This document shows positions 41,661 to 50,054 of a stretch of DNA of 63,017 bases, piece after piece. Each line of letters starts with the position of its first letter. Positions within the stretch are counted from its first letter, which is position 1. This stretch comes from an uncultured Clostridia bacterium (lineage in GTDB: Bacteria > Bacillota > Clostridia > Oscillospirales > Butyricicoccaceae), in NCBI GenBank assembly GCA_944375715.1, contig CALWAP010000007.1, positions 1 to 63,017 on the forward strand. Direction: 5' to 3'. The notes under the pieces were generated by a model that did no database searches, was not told where the DNA came from, and saw only the letters and a list, made by a program, of their open reading frames with translations. A program made the translations under genes and the position numbers.

Positions 41661-42653
41661 TTGGTCGAAATAAAAAATCTCACCAAGAAATATGACGGCC
41701 ATACCGCCCTAAATGACCTGACGGTCACTATCGAAGAGGGCCGGATATATGGTTTTCTGGGCCCCAACGGCGCCGGCAAGACGACGACCATGAACATAAT
41801 CACGGGCTGCCTTGCGGCCACCTCGGGCACCGTCACGATAGACGGGTATGATATCCTGACCCATCCGCGGGAGGCCAAAAAGAGGATAGGCTACCTGCCC
41901 GAGCAGCCTCCTTTATACCTCGACATGACGCCCAGGGAATACCTGACCTTTGCCTGCGGCCTAAAGGGCATAAAGGGCAAGGACGTCAGCGCCCAGGTCC
42001 AGAAGGCGGCGGCCATGACCCAGATTGAGGACCACCTTGACCGCCTTATAAAGCACCTTTCAAAAGGCTACAAGCAGCGTGTCGGCATAGCCCAGGCCGT
42101 TCTGGGCGACCCCAAGCTGATAATCCTGGACGAGCCGACGGTCGGCCTGGACCCCAAGCAGATAACCGAGATAAGGGAGCTTATCAAAAACCTGGGCAGG
42201 AACCGCACGGTCATCCTTTCCAGCCACATACTTTCCGAGATAAGCTCGGTCTGCGACAATATAATGATACTCCGCAAGGGCAGGCTGGTGGCCTGTGACA
42301 CGCCGGAGAACCTCCAGCACACCATGATAGGCGAGATTACCCTTTCGGTGACGGCCGACAGGAAAAGCAACAATCTTTCAAAGGCGCTTTCATCGGTAAG
42401 AGGCCTTTCGTCCTTCGAGTGCGTGCCCTCGCAAAGGGACGAGGGCTGCTTTGAATACACCTTCCGCTATTCACCCGAGCTTGACCTCCGCCATACCATA
42501 GCCAGGCTTTTTTATGATGAAAAGGCGCTTGTGCTTTCCATGCGCGAGGTAAGGCTCAGCCTGGAGGACGTCTTCCTCAAGCTGACGGCCTCTGACGAAG
42601 AACCGGCGGAGCCCGAGGACAGCCGGGAAGAGACAGAAAGTGAGGAAGCATAA
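41661..42653 (+). CDS. ABC transporter ATP-binding protein (GldA-like)
   Basis: 330 residues from TTG 41661, after GGAGG. Walker A GPNGAGKTT, Q-loop YLPEQPPLY, signature LSKGYKQRVG, Walker B LIILDEPTVGLD and switch His in SSHIL. The C-terminal 80 residues form an extra DUF4162-like domain and an acidic tail. First gene of a four-gene operon with an ABC-2-type permease, a GldG-like protein and a DUF4340 protein. Related operons support gliding in Bacteroidetes, but in non-gliding bacteria the cargo is unknown. Ends by overlapping the permease start by one base. Confidence 0.92.
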   Translation: MVEIKNLTKKYDGHTALNDLTVTIEEGRIYGFLGPNGAGKTTTMNIITGCLAATSGTVTIDGYDILTHPREAKKRIGYLPEQPPLYLDMTPREYLTFACGLKGIKGKDVSAQVQKAAAMTQIEDHLDRLIKHLSKGYKQRVGIAQAVLGDPKLIILDEPTVGLDPKQITEIRELIKNLGRNRTVILSSHILSEISSVCDNIMILRKGRLVACDTPENLQHTMIGEITLSVTADRKSNNLSKALSSVRGLSSFECVPSQRDEGCFEYTFRYSPELDLRHTIARLFYDEKALVLSMREVRLSLEDVFLKLTASDEEPAEPEDSREETESEEA

Positions 42654-43516
42654 TGGGAGTCATTTACAAAAAAGAGCTGAAAGGCTACTTTACAGGCATG
42701 ATGGGCTATGTCTTTATAGCCTTTGCCCTGGCCGTTATCGGCATATACACGGTGGCCGTCAACTTCATTCAGTCCTACCCCAATTTCGAGTATGTGCTCG
42801 ATTCGATAAGGTTCCTTTTCCTGCTTCTGATCCCCATCCTGACCATGAGGACCATGTCGGATGAGAAAAGGCAGCGCACTGACCTGCTGCTTTACTCTTC
42901 CCCCATATCGACATACTCGATAATACTCGGCAAGTTCTTTGCCGCCTTGACGGTTTTTGCCGTACCGTTTGCAGTCAGCTGTTTTTATCCGCTAATAATC
43001 GGCCGCTACGGCGTTGTCAATTACAAGGTGGCCTATTCGGCCATATTTGGCTTTCTGCTCATGGGCGGTGCCTGCATAGCCATAGGCATTTTCCTTTCCT
43101 CCCTGACCGAAAGCCAGATGGTATCGGCCGTTTTGTGCTTCGGCGCCCTGCTTTTATGCTATCTGATGCCATCCCTTTCCTCCATAATGCCCTCATCGGC
43201 CCTTTCGTCCCTGGGCGGATTTTTGGTGCTGGCGGTCTTTTTCGGCTGCATGATAAACATAACCACCAAAAACAAGATCCTTTCGATAGCCCTGGGAGGG
43301 CTGACGGCCGCGGTGCCGGCCGCCGTTTACCTTATCGACAGGACGGCTTTGGAGGGCACATTCAACACGGCCATGAACGCTTTGGCCGTATTCTCCAAAT
43401 TCAACAATTTCATCTACGGCATGTTTGACCTGGCCGCCGTTATCTACTTTATAACGGTGACGCTTCTTTTCGTCTTTTTCACGGTCCAGGCCATCGAAAA
43501 GCGCCGCTGGTCATAA
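42653..43516 (+). CDS. ABC-2-type permease (GldF-like)
   Basis: 287 residues with six or more hydrophobic segments; ends with FITVTLLFVFFTVQAIEKRRWS. Opening ELKGYFTGMMGYVFIAF is typical of GldF/ABC-2 membrane subunits. Translationally coupled to the ATPase upstream (ATG within the ATPase stop region). Partner of the next protein in a membrane export complex. Confidence 0.88.
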   Translation: MGVIYKKELKGYFTGMMGYVFIAFALAVIGIYTVAVNFIQSYPNFEYVLDSIRFLFLLLIPILTMRTMSDEKRQRTDLLLYSSPISTYSIILGKFFAALTVFAVPFAVSCFYPLIIGRYGVVNYKVAYSAIFGFLLMGGACIAIGIFLSSLTESQMVSAVLCFGALLLCYLMPSLSSIMPSSALSSLGGFLVLAVFFGCMINITTKNKILSIALGGLTAAVPAAVYLIDRTALEGTFNTAMNALAVFSKFNNFIYGMFDLAAVIYFITVTLLFVFFTVQAIEKRRWS

Positions 43517-43528
43517 GGAGGCAAAACC

Positions 43529-44998
43529 ATGAAAAAAAAGCCAGACATAAAAAAGGCAGGCGCCGGCGTTTCGGCCTCCTTTAAGACAAACGCCTTCAAA
43601 ATGGGCTCAAGCCAGGTGGTCTTCTGCGTCATAGCCGTGCTGATAGCCATTCTTCTCAACCTGATCGTGGCCGGACTGCCCACCACATACACAAGGGTAG
43701 ACTTAAGCGATGACGGGTATTTTACTCTTTCCGAGCAGTCGGTCAATACCGTAAAAAACCTTGAAATGCCCGTTACCCTTTATCTCATAGCCGAGACCGG
43801 CTCGGAGGACCAGGCCATAACCACCCTTCTGGACCGCTATGAGGACGCCGGCGGGGACAACATAAAGGTGGAATACGTCGATCCCGTCCTTTACCCCGGC
43901 TTTACCTCCAATTACACCAGCACGACGGTTTCTGCCAACAGCGTCATAGCCGTCAGCGAAAACCGCTTCAAGGTAATAGACAACACCTCCATTTACCTTC
44001 AGGACTACTCCAATTACTATACAACGGGCCAGGTGTCCTCCTCCTTTGACGGCGAAGGCGCCATCACTTCGGCCATAGCATATGTAGCCTCCACCGATCT
44101 TCCCGTCATATATGCTCTGGAGGGCCACGGCGAAAGCACGCTTGCAGGCAATATGGCCACATTGGTAAACAAGGACAATTACACGGTCAACACCCTGAAC
44201 CTCATGTCCTCCGACCAGGTGCCCGAGGACTGCGACGCTTTGATGCTGATATCCCCCCAGAGCGATATAACCGAGCGCGAGCTGGAGGTCATAACCGATT
44301 ATCTCGAAAACGGCGGAAGCATGATAATCTTCTCCGATTACCTGAATATCGATACCCCCAACTTTGACACGCTGCTTCTGACCTATGGCCTTGAGCTTTC
44401 CAACGGTATTGTAATCGAGCGTGAAGGCGCCAACTACTATGCCGGCGGGTATTACCATTACCTGATGCCCAACCTTGAAAGCCATGATATAACCAACAGC
44501 CTTATAGATGCTGCCCAGGCGGTCATGCTGCCCTATGCCGAGGGTATTTCCGAATCGGAGGCACACCGCAGCACACTTAACGTATCACCCCTGCTTTCCA
44601 CAAGCTCGTCATCCTATTCAAAGCCCGCGGGCTTCCAGATGACGACATTTGAAAAGGAGCAGGGAGACACCGATGGCCCCTTCTGGGTAGGCGCCGCCGT
44701 ATCTGAGGAAACGGCCTCGGGCGAAACCAAGCTGGTTTGCTTCTCCTCCTCCACAATGCTTAACGATACCGTCGACTCCAGCGTTTCATCGGGCAACAGC
44801 AACCTGTTTTTAAGCGCTCTGGGCTGGCTGTGCGATTATGAGCAGAGCATGTCTATCCACGCCAAGAGCGTTGACAGCGAGACCCTCTTAATAGCGGCCG
44901 AGGATGTCAACCGCTGGACCGTCATAATGATAGCCGCCCTGCCTGCCGCCGCCATATTCATCGGCGCCTATGTCACACTTTCCAGGAGGAAAAAGTAA
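43529..44998 (+). CDS. GldG-like ABC transporter membrane component
   Basis: 489 residues. Membrane helix at about 30-52, a large extracellular domain (about 60-455) with the YTRVDLSDDGYFTLSEQSVN opening and EALEGHGES-like segment (here IYALEGHGEST), and a final helix (about 460-482) with a Lys/Arg-rich end. This two-anchor arrangement with an IFT52/GldG-type domain is the hallmark of the family. ATG 43529 follows AAGGAGG. Acts with the neighbouring ATPase and permease. Confidence 0.87.
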   Translation: MKKKPDIKKAGAGVSASFKTNAFKMGSSQVVFCVIAVLIAILLNLIVAGLPTTYTRVDLSDDGYFTLSEQSVNTVKNLEMPVTLYLIAETGSEDQAITTLLDRYEDAGGDNIKVEYVDPVLYPGFTSNYTSTTVSANSVIAVSENRFKVIDNTSIYLQDYSNYYTTGQVSSSFDGEGAITSAIAYVASTDLPVIYALEGHGESTLAGNMATLVNKDNYTVNTLNLMSSDQVPEDCDALMLISPQSDITERELEVITDYLENGGSMIIFSDYLNIDTPNFDTLLLTYGLELSNGIVIEREGANYYAGGYYHYLMPNLESHDITNSLIDAAQAVMLPYAEGISESEAHRSTLNVSPLLSTSSSSYSKPAGFQMTTFEKEQGDTDGPFWVGAAVSEETASGETKLVCFSSSTMLNDTVDSSVSSGNSNLFLSALGWLCDYEQSMSIHAKSVDSETLLIAAEDVNRWTVIMIAALPAAAIFIGAYVTLSRRKK

Positions 44999-46423
44999 AT
45001 GAACAAAAAAACAGCCCTTATCCTGTGCCTTGTTGTCCTCTTTGCTCTGGGCGGCATATACGCCGCCATGGTGCTTAAGGACAAAGGCTCGGAAGAGGAA
45101 GAAACCGATCCTGCTTTGGAAGCGGCGGGGGACATAGTCGTCACCGACATAGACCAGACGACGATAATGTTTTTGAGCTATACCACAGTCTCGGGCAATA
45201 CCCTGGACTTTGAGTATACTGTTCTGGGCTGGAAGCTCAAGGGGGATGAGGACTATCCCATAGACAATTACCTCGTAGAAGAAATGGTGGAGATGCTCTG
45301 CTCGGTCCGATCCGACAGGCTTCTGAGCGAGGACACTTCCTCCTTTGCCGAATACGGGCTGGATCCGGCCAACATATCGGCCACAATGACCGATTCCTCG
45401 GGCAATACCTATTCCTTCCGCATAGGCGACAAGCACCCCACCACCAGCAAGTACTACTTCAATGTCGAAGGGGAGGACAAGGTCTATACCGTTCCGACAA
45501 TGGTCGGCAGGGCCTTTGAAGGATATGAGACACCGGCCTCGCTGATAGCTCTTCCCTCCTTCCCCTCGGCCAGCCCCTCGTCGGTGACATCCTTTACCGT
45601 CGAGTATGACAACACTCTTTACGAGATAGTCTATCTTGAGGATGGCCACAGCTCCTGCTACACCAGCGACTACAAGTGGTTTTTGAAGCAGAACGGGCAG
45701 TACCTGCCTTTGGACACCGACAAGATAACCTCCCTTCTCAGCACCTATGAGACAATGGGCTTTGACCACGGCGAGGACTTCTCATCCGATCCCGAGGTAT
45801 TGGACAAATACGGGCTTAAGGACGGGTATGTCAAGGTATCCATCAGCTACGAAAGCGCCAGCGAGGGCCCTGTCACCGACAGTTTTTATGTGGGCAAAGG
45901 CAAGGAGGACGGTTACGGCTATGCAAGGCTGGAAGGCTCCGACATAATAGGTGCGATAGTCAACAAGTACGACTTCTTCCGCTTTGACTATGAAAATTAC
46001 AAGCCCGACGACTTCTTCGCGCTCACCTTGGACTCGGTCGACAGCATGACCATGCTTTACGGCGAGGACCGGTATGTGGTCAAGATAGACCGTCAGACCG
46101 AAACTAATGAAAGCGGCGAGGAGGAAGTGACCTCGATATATACCTTCAACGGCTCCGAGATCGTGGGCGACAAGGTAATTTCCTTCTTCAACACCATAAG
46201 AGAGACCCAGCCCGAGGGCACCGTTTCCCAGGCTTTGGGCCAAAAGGTCCTGGAAATATCCTTTGACTTAAACCGCCAGGGATTTGATTCCATGACTCTT
46301 ACATTCAAAGAGTACGACACCAACTTCTACACAGCCGAGTTTAACGGCTCGGTATTCCTGATAAACAAACAGGATATGCAGAGCATCGAAAGTGCCATGC
46401 TTTCAGCCCTGGGCCTCAGTTAA
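44999..46423 (+). CDS. DUF4340-type anchored protein of the Gld-like operon
   Basis: 474 residues from ATG 44999 after AGGAGG. N-terminal membrane helix (about 5-25), then a long extracellular part of repeated beta-rich DUF4340 units (e.g. NYLVEEMVEMLCSVRSDRLL start; DKYGLKDGYVKVSI later). DUF4340 proteins consistently accompany GldG-like genes. Role unknown, probably a periplasm-side or wall-side component of the same transporter. Last gene of the operon. Confidence 0.83.
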   Translation: MNKKTALILCLVVLFALGGIYAAMVLKDKGSEEEETDPALEAAGDIVVTDIDQTTIMFLSYTTVSGNTLDFEYTVLGWKLKGDEDYPIDNYLVEEMVEMLCSVRSDRLLSEDTSSFAEYGLDPANISATMTDSSGNTYSFRIGDKHPTTSKYYFNVEGEDKVYTVPTMVGRAFEGYETPASLIALPSFPSASPSSVTSFTVEYDNTLYEIVYLEDGHSSCYTSDYKWFLKQNGQYLPLDTDKITSLLSTYETMGFDHGEDFSSDPEVLDKYGLKDGYVKVSISYESASEGPVTDSFYVGKGKEDGYGYARLEGSDIIGAIVNKYDFFRFDYENYKPDDFFALTLDSVDSMTMLYGEDRYVVKIDRQTETNESGEEEVTSIYTFNGSEIVGDKVISFFNTIRETQPEGTVSQALGQKVLEISFDLNRQGFDSMTLTFKEYDTNFYTAEFNGSVFLINKQDMQSIESAMLSALGLS

Positions 46424-46440
46424 ACCATCAAATGCTCAAA

Positions 46441-46467
46441 AGCGGCGGCCTTTGGCCGCCGCTTTTT
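46441..46467 (+). terminator. Terminator of the Gld-type ABC operon
   Basis: AGCGGCGGCC TTT GGCCGCCGCT followed by T6. Confidence 0.9.
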
Positions 46468-46533
46468 TCGTCTTTTTATAAAAAAAATGAAGGCCAAAGC
46501 CCCCATGCCGGTAAGCCTTGGCAAATTATTATA

Positions 46534-46562
46534 TTGCGTTCGCGCCTGCTCGGGTGTATAAT
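46534..46562 (+). promoter_or_regulatory. Promoter of the tandem MFS genes
   Basis: TTGCGT (46534-46539), 17-base spacer, TATAAT (46557-46562). Confidence 0.75.
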
Positions 46563-46607
46563 TATAATGTTTGGAAAAAAAGAATGTAAAGGAGAAAATA
46601 ACAGATC

Positions 46608-47816
46608 ATGAATACCAAACGCTCTTTGGTCCCCTTTTTCTGCATCGTGGTCATATTTAACATGGCGGCCAGCTTTGCCCACCCTGTTACACCGACCCTG
46701 ATCGTGGAACGTGGCCTTGACAGCTCGATGTTCGGCGTCGCCCTGGCCGCAATGATGACGGCCAACTTTTTGTTTTCGCCTTTGTGGGGCAAGCTTTGCG
46801 GCTATATGCCCACCAAAAGGATAATGCTCATCTGCGGTGTGGGCTATGCCATAGGACAGGCCATTTTCGGCGCTGCTCAGACTGAACTCCAGGTCGTGGG
46901 CGGCAGGATGTTCGCCGGCATATTCACAGGTGGCATGTTCACCGCTTTCTCAAACTATGTCATAAACACCACCCCCGACTTAAAGCAAAGGGGACAGAAC
47001 CTGACCATCACCGTCACGATACAGAATGTGGCCGGTGCCATGGGGTATTTTGTCGGCGGTATGCTGGGCCTTATCTCGGTGGAAGCTTCTTTCATCGCCC
47101 AGGTCATAACCCTGGCCTCGGCCGGCCTACTCTTCTTCTTCATCTGCATGGATGACACCCCCTTCAAGCACAAGCCCGAAAAGGCCCTGACCTTAAAGGA
47201 GGCCAACCCCTTTGCGGCTTTTGGCGCTGCCAAGAATTTCATGACCCCGATGCTCGCTCTTATTTTCCTTATCGTGGCAGTCGGCGGTATTGGCCAGAAC
47301 TCCTTTGAGCAGGTCTTCAACTACTACATAAAGGATCAGTTCGGCCTGTCCTCGGCCTATAACGGCATCTTCAAAGCAGCCATCGCCGTTGTCAGCCTGG
47401 TTGCAAACAGCACCATATGCCTTTACCTTATCCGCAGGACCAATATCAACCTGACCTTCCTGCCCATAATGGTTGGCAGCACGATAGCCCTGGGCGCCAT
47501 ACTCTTCTTTGACACCCTTGTGCCCTTTGTTATTGTTGACATCACCTTCTTTGCTTTCAACGCTGTAAGGCTTCCCCTCCTGCAGAACATATCGGCTTCC
47601 ATGTCGACCCCCGAGACCAGCAACAGCATCATGGGCTTCTATCAGTCGATGAACTCGCTGGGCGGAATATTCGGCGCACTGTTTGCCGGCCTCATCTATG
47701 ACTTCAACCCCCTTTATCCCTTCATGCTGGCATTTGCTGCCTTTGTTGTGGCCACGGCCGTGTCCTTCATTTATGTCGGCAAGTACAAAGCCGCCCATAA
47801 GCAGGAAGCAAAATAA
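46608..47816 (+). CDS. MFS transporter, copy 1 of a tandem pair
   Basis: 402 residues, twelve hydrophobic segments. Shares long identical stretches with the next protein (for example SFAHPVTPTLIVERGLDSS versus NFAHPVTPTLIVERGLDSS, PTKRIMLICGxGYAxGQAIF, and KDQFGLSSAYNGIFK). Motif-A-like loop PLWGKLCGYMPTKR. Carrier of the major facilitator superfamily; substrate unknown. ATG 46608 follows AAAGGAG; promoter at 46534. The two genes arose by tandem duplication. Confidence 0.9.
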   Translation: MNTKRSLVPFFCIVVIFNMAASFAHPVTPTLIVERGLDSSMFGVALAAMMTANFLFSPLWGKLCGYMPTKRIMLICGVGYAIGQAIFGAAQTELQVVGGRMFAGIFTGGMFTAFSNYVINTTPDLKQRGQNLTITVTIQNVAGAMGYFVGGMLGLISVEASFIAQVITLASAGLLFFFICMDDTPFKHKPEKALTLKEANPFAAFGAAKNFMTPMLALIFLIVAVGGIGQNSFEQVFNYYIKDQFGLSSAYNGIFKAAIAVVSLVANSTICLYLIRRTNINLTFLPIMVGSTIALGAILFFDTLVPFVIVDITFFAFNAVRLPLLQNISASMSTPETSNSIMGFYQSMNSLGGIFGALFAGLIYDFNPLYPFMLAFAAFVVATAVSFIYVGKYKAAHKQEAK

Positions 47817-47849
47817 TATTCCGTATCCTCATTTTGAAAGGAGAGGCCA

Positions 47850-49052
47850 ATGAGTCAAAAGAAATATAAGGTTTATTTCGCATTAGTCATACTGTTTTAC
47901 CTGGCGGCCAACTTCGCACACCCCGTCACCCCGACCCTGATAGTCGAAAGGGGTCTTGACAGCTCGCTGTTCGGTGTGGCGCTGGCCGCGATGATGGCCA
48001 TAAATTTCCTGTTTTCACCTTTATGGGGAAAGCTGTGCGGCTATATCCCCACCAAAAGGATAATGCTCATCTGCGGCATAGGTTACGCTGTTGGCCAGGC
48101 GATTTTCGGCGCGGCCCAGACCGAGCTTCAGGTCGTAGGCGGCAGGATGTTTGCCGGCATATTTACAGGCGGCATGTTCACCTGCTTTTCCAATTATGTC
48201 ATAAACACCACCCTTGACCCCCTTCAGAGGGGTCCCAACCTGACTATCCTCGTAACCCTTCAGAATGTGGCCAGCGCCGTAGGGTATTTTATAGGCGGTA
48301 TGCTGGGCCTTATCTCGGTGGAAACGGCATTTTTGGCCCAGGTAATAATCCTGGCGCTTTCGGGTGTGCTGCTCTTTATAAGCTGTGAGGACGATACACC
48401 TTACAAGCACAAGCCCGAAAAGGCCCTGACCCTAAAAGATGCCAACCCCTTCTCTGCCTTTGCTGCGGCCAAAACCTTCATGACTCCGATGCTGGCTCTT
48501 ATTTTTGTCATAGTAGCCATCGGCGGCATTGGTCAGAACTCCTTTGAGCAGTGCTTCAACTACTATATCAAAGATCAGTTTGGTCTGTCCTCGGCCTACA
48601 ATGGCATATTCAAAGCCATTATAGCCGTTGTCAGCCTTATTACAAATGCCACGCTGGCACTGTGGCTCCAGAAGAAGACCGATACCAACCGCTCCTTTGT
48701 CTGGATCATCCTGGGCTGCACCGTGCCTCTGGGCGCCATGCTGCTCTTTGACAGCCTTGTGCCCTTTGTTGTGGTCGACGTCATGTTCTTTGCCTTCAAC
48801 AATGTAAGGCTGCCCATGCTCCAGGCCATGGTCTCGGCCCGCACGACGGCCGAAACGAGCAACAGCGCCATGGGCTTCTATCAGTCGATGAACTCGCTGG
48901 GAAGCATTTTCGGCGCTTTGTTTGCCGGGCTGATCTATGATGCCAACCCCATGCTGCCCTTTATTTTGGCCTTTGCCGCTTTTGTGGTGGCCATGTTCTT
49001 CTCGGTCATGTATGTGGGCAAATACAAAAAGGAAAAATCCCAAAACGCATAA
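47850..49052 (+). CDS. MFS transporter, copy 2 of a tandem pair
   Basis: 400 residues, about three-quarters identical by eye to copy 1 across the whole length, including PTLIVERGLDSSLFGVALAAMMA, the GKLCGYIPTKR loop and GFYQSMNSLGSIFGALFAGLIYD. Differences concentrate in helices 5-6 and the loop near 270-300, where substrate or partner contacts usually diverge. ATG 47850 follows GAAAGGAG, 33 bases after copy 1; likely the same transcript. Terminator follows. Confidence 0.9.
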   Translation: MSQKKYKVYFALVILFYLAANFAHPVTPTLIVERGLDSSLFGVALAAMMAINFLFSPLWGKLCGYIPTKRIMLICGIGYAVGQAIFGAAQTELQVVGGRMFAGIFTGGMFTCFSNYVINTTLDPLQRGPNLTILVTLQNVASAVGYFIGGMLGLISVETAFLAQVIILALSGVLLFISCEDDTPYKHKPEKALTLKDANPFSAFAAAKTFMTPMLALIFVIVAIGGIGQNSFEQCFNYYIKDQFGLSSAYNGIFKAIIAVVSLITNATLALWLQKKTDTNRSFVWIILGCTVPLGAMLLFDSLVPFVVVDVMFFAFNNVRLPMLQAMVSARTTAETSNSAMGFYQSMNSLGSIFGALFAGLIYDANPMLPFILAFAAFVVAMFFSVMYVGKYKKEKSQNA

Positions 49053-49059
49053 AAGGCAC

Positions 49060-49091
49060 AAAAAAGCCGCCCTATGATGGGCGGCTTTTTT
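49060..49091. terminator. Bidirectional terminator between MFS pair and recR
   Basis: AAAAAAGCCGCCC TATGAT GGGCGGCTTTTTT; ends the plus-strand MFS transcript and the minus-strand dnaX-ybaB-recR transcript. Confidence 0.9.
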
Positions 49092-49097
49092 TATATG

Positions 49098-49700
49098 TTA
49101 TTTTATTTCCCTGCGGCCTTCTATAGCCATGGATAGGGTTTTCTGATCGGAAAACTCCAGGTGTCCCCCCACAGGCATGCCATATGCCAGACGGGTGGTC
49201 TTTACTTCAAAGGGCCTTAAAAGCCTTGCGATATACATGGCAGTCGTCTCACCTTCGGTATCGGGATTGGTGGCCAAGATGACCTCTTTTATATCGCTGT
49301 CGGCTATGCGCTGCAGAAGTTCCTTTATTTTAATGTCCTCCGGGCCTATTCCCGAAAGGGGCGATATTACGCCGTGAAGCACATGATATACCCCTTTATA
49401 CTCCCTGGTCCTTTCAATGGCAATAAGATCCTTGGGGTCGGCCACGACGCATACGGTGGAAAAGTCCCTGGCCTTGTCGGAGCATATGGGGCACAGGTCC
49501 CCTTCGCAGAGGTTCTGGCAGACCTTGCAGGTCTTGATCGCCGTCTTGGCATCCATGATGGCCTTGGCAAACTCCTGGGCCTCTTCCTTTCCCATGGAAA
49601 GAACGAAAAAAGCCAGCCTCTGGGCCGATTTATGCCCGACACCGGGCAATTTTTCAAACTGCTCGATAAGCTTCTCGAGCGGCGGCGCGTAATGATTCAT
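49098..49700 (-). CDS. recR: Recombination mediator RecR
   Basis: 200 residues. Helix-hairpin-helix (LPGVGHKSAQRLAF), zinc finger C58-x2-C61 ... C70-x2-C73 (with CEGDLCPICS), Toprim domain with VVADPKDLIAIERTREYKG and a Walker-like end (GMPVGGHLEFSDQKTL). RecR loads RecA with RecF/RecO in gap repair. Last gene of dnaX-ybaB-recR; ATG 49700 has a weak AAAGAAAG site and is probably coupled to ybaB. Confidence 0.97.
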   Translation of the reverse strand: MNHYAPPLEKLIEQFEKLPGVGHKSAQRLAFFVLSMGKEEAQEFAKAIMDAKTAIKTCKVCQNLCEGDLCPICSDKARDFSTVCVVADPKDLIAIERTREYKGVYHVLHGVISPLSGIGPEDIKIKELLQRIADSDIKEVILATNPDTEGETTAMYIARLLRPFEVKTTRLAYGMPVGGHLEFSDQKTLSMAIEGRREIK

Positions 49701-49706
49701 CTTTCT

Positions 49707-50036
49707 TTAAAAGGGAAGCCCCTGCACACCTCCGGTGATTTTTTCCATTTCCTTTGCCGTCACTTCCTCACACTGATTCATGGCCTCGTTGACGGCAGCC
49801 ATAACAAGGTCGCAGAGCATCTCGCTGTCATCGGGGTCGATGACCTCGGGAGATATCTCCAGCTTTTTGAGCTGCTTTGAGCATACGGTGGCCTTAACAG
49901 CCCCGCCGCCTGCGCTGGCTGTAAATTCCCTGACAGCCAGCTCATCCTGGAGCTTCTTCATGTCCTCCTGCATCTTCTGGGCCTGCTTCATAAGGGCGTT
50001 CATATTAAAACCGCCGGGCATCCTTCCGGGTTTCAT
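49707..50036 (-). CDS. YbaB/EbfC-family nucleoid-associated protein
   Basis: 109 residues, typical length. Opening with MNALMKQAQKMQEDMKKLQDELA after a Gly/Pro-rich leader, and VINPxxxD-like VIDPDDSEMLCDLVMAAVNEA. Forms DNA-binding dimers. Between dnaX and recR, the canonical neighbourhood. ATG 50036 follows AAAGGAG. Confidence 0.95.
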   Translation of the reverse strand: MKPGRMPGGFNMNALMKQAQKMQEDMKKLQDELAVREFTASAGGGAVKATVCSKQLKKLEISPEVIDPDDSEMLCDLVMAAVNEAMNQCEEVTAKEMEKITGGVQGLPF

Positions 50037-50054
50037 AAAATCTCTCCTTTTCTA

